Below, one piece after another: positions 40,479 to 43,724 of a DNA stretch of 43,724 nucleotides. The DNA is from Acidobacteriota bacterium (GTDB taxonomy: Bacteria; Acidobacteriota; Thermoanaerobaculia; Multivoradales; J023): positions 1 through 43,724 of the forward strand of contig JAJCXO010000091.1 of assembly GCA_029263395.1 (NCBI GenBank), given 5' to 3'. The position numbers and the translations under genes were made by a program. The notes under the pieces are model-generated. The model did no database searches and was not told where the DNA came from. It worked only from the letters and a program-made list of their open reading frames with translations. Position 1 is the first letter of the stretch. The number at the start of each line of letters is the position of its first letter.

Positions 40479-41273
40479 ATGGCGAACAGAACACAAGCGA
40501 CTCCTTGGTGGGTGACGGCCGGTTGTGGCTGCTGTGGTCTGTTCCTGTTGGCGCTCGGTGCCATCGTTGCGGCAGGATACCTCGGAGTGTCGGCGGTCAA
40601 AGACTACGTCGAGGACCTGAAAGATCCGGCAGCGCGGGCGGTCAAGGCGGGACAGATCCTCGGCGCCTCGGAGCTTCCCGCCGGCTACTCGGCTCAGGTT
40701 TACCTGCGCATCCCCTGGGTTTTTGATCTGGTGATCCTCAGTGACGGTGAACCGGCGGTCATGGAGGGTGACGAGATGGAGCTCGAGCCCAAGAACTTCG
40801 GTGAGCACGTCTTCGTGTTCTTCACGTTGCGGCAGGGCAGCATGGACGAGGAAGAGATCGACGACATGTTGCAAGGTCGGCGCACCAAGGACGGTGTCGA
40901 GATTGATGTCGGATTCGAGGTTGATGTCGAACAACAGCTGGCTGAAGGAGCTTTTGAGATCGGTGCGCAGCGCATCAGTTACATTGCCTACCGTGGCGAT
41001 GTGCTGTTCGAAGGTGATCCGGAGCCAGGGATCTTCAGCCGGATCCTTTTCGATTGTGAGGGTGATCAACTCACCCGAGCTGGCGTTTGGCTGCGCAGAG
41101 AAGCTGCGGTGTCTGAAGATGCGGTGCCCAACACGGTTGCGCCCAACACGGTTGCGCCCAACACGGTGGCGCCCAATCCGATGGCGGGGGATACCCTCGA
41201 ACTCAGCGGTTCGCCGGCTGACGAAGCGTCGTTGCGTGAGTTCTTGGGCCACTTCGACGTGTGCAACGATTGA
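40479..41273 (+). CDS. Membrane-anchored protein of unknown function
   Basis: This 264-residue protein has a single N-terminal membrane segment, VTAGCGCCGLFLLALGAIVAAGYLGV (about residues 12-37), with a Cys-rich start (CGCCG), then an outer acidic domain. Parts are ELPAGYSAQVYLRIPWVFDLVILSDGEP and EHVFVFFTLRQGSMDEEEIDDMLQG, mostly beta strands. A repeat region NTVAP, four times with the last degenerate, lies at about residues 217-236. I recall similar proteins with a short membrane anchor in Acidobacteriota and Deltaproteobacteria, without known function. It begins 42 bases after argS and may be in its transcript. Confidence 0.7.
   Translation: MANRTQATPWWVTAGCGCCGLFLLALGAIVAAGYLGVSAVKDYVEDLKDPAARAVKAGQILGASELPAGYSAQVYLRIPWVFDLVILSDGEPAVMEGDEMELEPKNFGEHVFVFFTLRQGSMDEEEIDDMLQGRRTKDGVEIDVGFEVDVEQQLAEGAFEIGAQRISYIAYRGDVLFEGDPEPGIFSRILFDCEGDQLTRAGVWLRREAAVSEDAVPNTVAPNTVAPNTVAPNPMAGDTLELSGSPADEASLREFLGHFDVCND
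41127..41186 (+). repeat. 15-bp tandem repeat in coding sequence (four copies)
   Basis: CCCAACACGGTTGCG occurs at 41127-41141 and 41142-41156, with one change at 41157-41171 and a degenerate fourth copy at 41172-41186. It codes for the pentapeptide PNTVA repeated in frame. The near identity of copies at the DNA level points to recent slippage expansion, probably variable between strains. Confidence 0.85.
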
Positions 41274-41345
41274 GACGCTCGACGCGTCGTGACCTTCACC
41301 CGTGCCGTTGGTCGGTGCGGTTATTTCGGTGATAATGCCCCTCCC

Positions 41346-42275
41346 ATGCGACCATTGACTCTTCTCGGACCGCAGCGCCTGCGTCCTGCGCTTGTTGCCA
41401 CGTTCGATCGGCTCGACATCACGGGCCAGGTCGCCGCCATCACCGCTGGGTGGCAGGAGCGCGAGGCCGAGGTTGACGAGATGCGCGAACACCTCGGGCG
41501 ACCGGTGGTCGACCTGATGTTGCACCAGCGGTGCGAGCAGGCTTTTGCGGCTGATCTCGAACTTTTTCAAGCCCATCGCCAGCGCCAGGATCAGTTGCGA
41601 AAGATGCAGCGGCTCTATCGCTACCGACTCGATTTCATGATCCAACCGGCGCGTGAGCTGTTGCTCAGCACCGAGGATCCAGAGTTGCTGGTGGCCGAGC
41701 AAGAGGCTGCAATTGCGGCCCTTCGCCAACTCGACAACCAGCATCTGGATCGCATCGCGGTGGTACATCGTGAGTTCGAAGAGCGTATTGCCGACCAACA
41801 ATTCCCGGGTCTCGAGCGGCAGCGGGCCGAGGTCGCCGAGATTTTGTCGGGCTCCGCTGCGTTGGCGATTGCCGGCGGGCATGTTGCAGTGCTGCTCAAC
41901 CGATTGCGCCTGTTCGGCTTGTTGGAGCTTGCTGGTGACCTGCCGGTGATCGCTTGGTCCGCTGGTGCCATGGCCCTAGGGGAGCGCATCGTGCTGTTTC
42001 ACGATAGCCCGCCTCAAGGTGCTGGTAACGCCGAAGTGATGGATCATGGACTCGGCCTCTTCCGAGATATGTTGCCTTTGCCCCATGCCCGGCGTCGGTT
42101 GCGCCTGGACGATCCTTGTCGGGTGCAGCTCTTCGCCCGTCGTTTTGCCCCAGCTCGTTGTATCCCCCTCGACGAGGGGGCCGAGATTTCCTGGGACGGC
42201 GAGCACTGGCGAGCGGAGAAACCGGCCCAGATTCTGCATCTCGATGGCCACGTCGGACGGCTGGAGGCTGCCTGA
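41346..42275 (+). CDS. S51-peptidase-like (class I amidotransferase fold) protein
   Basis: This 309-residue protein starts MRPLTLLGPQRLRP; an upstream in-frame start at 41289 is less likely. The N-terminal half has ITGQVAAITAGWQEREAEVDEMREHLG and a helical, charged insertion (about residues 60-170). A strand and elbow follow: LPVIAWSAGAMALGERIV with Ser at about 205, the G/W-S-A-G-A nucleophile elbow of peptidase E and cyanophycinase (S51). A His candidate lies in the region EVMDHGLGL. The C-terminus has RCIPLDEGAEISWDGEHWR. The canonical S51 Glu is not certain. It ends one base before the esterase start, so the two are tightly coupled. Confidence 0.65.
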   Translation: MRPLTLLGPQRLRPALVATFDRLDITGQVAAITAGWQEREAEVDEMREHLGRPVVDLMLHQRCEQAFAADLELFQAHRQRQDQLRKMQRLYRYRLDFMIQPARELLLSTEDPELLVAEQEAAIAALRQLDNQHLDRIAVVHREFEERIADQQFPGLERQRAEVAEILSGSAALAIAGGHVAVLLNRLRLFGLLELAGDLPVIAWSAGAMALGERIVLFHDSPPQGAGNAEVMDHGLGLFRDMLPLPHARRRLRLDDPCRVQLFARRFAPARCIPLDEGAEISWDGEHWRAEKPAQILHLDGHVGRLEAA

Positions 42276-42276
42276 T

Positions 42277-43494
42277 ATGGCTGCTCCTACGTTGGACCCG
42301 GCTCCCAGTCCAGCTGAAGAGGCTGTCGCGTCGTACGCTTCAGAGCCAAAAAAAGCTCGGTCCTTGGCGATCGACACGTTGGTTGGTGAGCAAAACTTGT
42401 CCGAGGATCAGATCGTACGCTTCTTCGACGAGCACAAATTCCCGATTCTGGAAGGGAAATCGGTGACCTTTGCCTATCGTGGCAAAGCCGACCGCGTCTT
42501 ACTCCAGCATTTCATCTACGGTCTCGAGACGTCTCAGCCGTTTAAGCAGATTGCAGGACACGATGTCTGGTATCTGGTGCTGGAGCTGCCCAAGAAGTCC
42601 CACCTACAGTACAAGATCAACGTGATCCGTGGCGAAGATCAGCATTGGATCCTCGATCCGCAGAACCCGCAGCGGGCTCTCGACCCCTACGGTGCCAATT
42701 CGGTGGTGCGCACCCACGGCACCGAACGCGCCGATTGGACGTATACCGATCCAGAGACGCGCCCCGGCCAGCTCGTCGAGCATTGGGTGGCAAGTCAGGC
42801 GTTCGGGGGGAGTCGACGCATCCAGGTGTACTTGCCGGCGCGCTATCGCCCCACTCGACGTTACCCGCTGCTGGTAGTACACGATGGCCACGACTATCTC
42901 CGCTTCTCATCGTTGAAGACCGTGCTCGACAACCTGATCGAGCGCCTCGAAGTGGCGCCGATGATTGTTGCGTTGACCAACGCCGAGGAACGTCTGTCGG
43001 AGTACCCGGATCATCAGCCGCATGCCCAATTCCTCACCGAGGAATTGGTACCTTGGTTGGAAGAGGCGTATCCGATCCGCCGGGAGCCGTTGGCCCGCGG
43101 GTTGATGGGTGCCAGCTTCGGAGCGGTTGCGGCTCTGTCTTGCGCTTGGCGTTACCCGGGCTTCTACGGCCAGTTGCTGTTGCAATCAGGGTCGTTCGCC
43201 TTCACCGATATCGGCCAACATCAACGCGGTCCGTTGTTTGACCCGGTGGTCGAATTCGTCAACGCGTTCCGCAAGAACCCGGGGCGGCCGAGCGAAAAAG
43301 TTTTCGTCAGCTGCGGCACCTACGAGTCGTTGATTTACGAAAATCGTTCGATGGTGCCGATTCTTCAGGACACTGGCATGGATGTGCGGTATGTCGAGGC
43401 TCGAGACGGTCATAATTGGGAAAACTGGCGCGATCGTTTGCGCGAAGGCTTATCTTGGCTGTTCCCTGGTTCGTTGTGGATGGTGTATGAATAG
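42277..43494 (+). CDS. Esterase (enterochelin-esterase/esterase D family) with N-terminal sugar-binding-like domain
   Basis: This 405-residue protein has two parts. Residues about 40-150 form a beta-rich domain (SVTFAYRGKADRVLLQHFI, DVWYLVLELPKKSHLQYKINV) like the CBM48/E-set domain found before such esterases. Then comes the alpha/beta-hydrolase part: RRIQVYLPARY, YPLLVVHDGHDYL, ARGLMGASFGAVAALSCAWRYPG with the Ser nucleophile in GxSxG (about 280), and the C-terminal DGHNWENWRDRLREGLSWLF with the His. That pattern is typical of the Fes/esterase D family. ATG 42277 follows the preceding stop by one base. Its substrate may be an ester of a peptide or siderophore-like compound, unproven. Confidence 0.85.
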   Translation: MAAPTLDPAPSPAEEAVASYASEPKKARSLAIDTLVGEQNLSEDQIVRFFDEHKFPILEGKSVTFAYRGKADRVLLQHFIYGLETSQPFKQIAGHDVWYLVLELPKKSHLQYKINVIRGEDQHWILDPQNPQRALDPYGANSVVRTHGTERADWTYTDPETRPGQLVEHWVASQAFGGSRRIQVYLPARYRPTRRYPLLVVHDGHDYLRFSSLKTVLDNLIERLEVAPMIVALTNAEERLSEYPDHQPHAQFLTEELVPWLEEAYPIRREPLARGLMGASFGAVAALSCAWRYPGFYGQLLLQSGSFAFTDIGQHQRGPLFDPVVEFVNAFRKNPGRPSEKVFVSCGTYESLIYENRSMVPILQDTGMDVRYVEARDGHNWENWRDRLREGLSWLFPGSLWMVYE

Positions 43495-43588
43495 AACGTG
43501 GGTTGTCCGCGTGCTCGCTCCACAGGGGTCTCCCTGGGAGGCGAAAAACGGGTTTCTCGATGCGATCTAACTAGGAAGGACTATCACT

Positions 43589-43724
43589 GTGGCTAACGTC
43601 AAGCGCGTCATCGGTCTCTCTCTCGGCGCCGACATTTGCTGGCCGATTTGTTACGAGGAGCTGATGAAGCGCCTCGATTTGCGGATCCCGGTGGGTGGCG
43701 ACACGGTCGAGCTTGAGGTCGAGC
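43589..43724 (+). CDS. Probable ATP-grasp enzyme, partial (N-terminus only)
   Basis: The frame starts at GTG 43589 with a strong ribosome site (AGGAAGGA, 43573-43580) and runs off the right edge after 45 residues. The start VANVKRVIGLSLGADICWPICYEELMKRLDL matches my recollection of proteins next to similar esterases in Myxococcales that carry an ATP-grasp domain. The visible part is too short to show ATP-binding residues. If right, the enzyme would join a carboxylate to an amine or thiol using ATP. It sits 94 bases after the esterase on the same strand. Confidence 0.45.
   Translation, partial: MANVKRVIGLSLGADICWPICYEELMKRLDLRIPVGGDTVELEVE

Noticed and set aside
41127-41186. CRISPR-like array
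   Set aside because: The units are 15 bases long without spacers and keep the reading frame, so this is a coding tandem repeat.
40464-41882. Antisense open frame of 472 codons over two genes
   Set aside because: It has no recognisable domains, its Arg/His/Gly-rich repeats are the reverse reading of the coding repeat on the other strand, and both plus-strand genes have good starts and conserved features.

Overview
The window reads as a chromosome segment of an Acidobacteriota member, most likely of the Thermoanaerobaculia type. The main markers are two tandem secreted proteins that combine a GWxTD domain with the acidobacterial-type von Willebrand A domain, a secreted beta-propeller protein carrying the linker motif FESGDTSAW, and an ECF sigma / anti-sigma / HEAT-repeat operon. 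All assignments are from reading translations and motifs; no database search was run.

Positions 1 to about 10,150 form an accessory region that looks mobile. By eye it is lower in GC than the rest. It holds a partial RuvC-like nuclease gene coupled to an XRE-type regulator; a divergent pair of a small conserved acidic protein and a large serine recombinase; an iteron array (three copies, exact 23-bp period) followed by an AT-rich tract; a winged-helix initiator-like gene; a frameshifted gene of unknown function with its own terminator; a TPR protein; a secreted BNR/sortilin-like propeller protein; a small XRE regulator; and a DUF3644 protein with a HEPN-type RNase motif. The small ORF, the recombinase and the winged-helix protein resemble modules I associate with Patescibacteria (CPR) genomes, while the TPR and propeller genes look acidobacterial. 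The region stops just before a tRNA-Gln gene; no duplicated attachment site is visible inside the window.

From tRNA-Gln (10244) to the end lies higher-GC core sequence. It starts with tRNA-Gln(CTG), gltX and tRNA-Ser(GCT), then transketolase and a small unknown protein, an aldehyde dehydrogenase, two overlapping MFS transporter genes, a truncated NTF2-like remnant, a frameshifted alpha/beta hydrolase, a secreted amidohydrolase, the ECF sigma / anti-sigma / HEAT operon, a MATE exporter, and an operon of cysteine desulfurase, BON-domain protein and a coiled-coil helix-hairpin-helix protein.

The last part holds the GWxTD/VWFA tandem pair coupled to maf, a small conserved protein, a TrmJ-like RNA methyltransferase, two small genes (one of the SRPBCC fold), a macro-domain protein, argS and a membrane-anchored protein with a 15-bp coding repeat. 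It ends with a tight cluster of an S51-peptidase-like protein, an esterase with an N-terminal glycogen-binding-like region, and the start of a probable ATP-grasp enzyme.

The two most promising leads are the iteron/initiator/serine-recombinase module with its foreign flavour, and the S51-like / esterase / ATP-grasp cluster, which could be an undescribed ligation-hydrolysis pathway. Two genes are each broken by a single-base change in a GGG run, so assembly indels must be ruled out before calling them pseudogenes.
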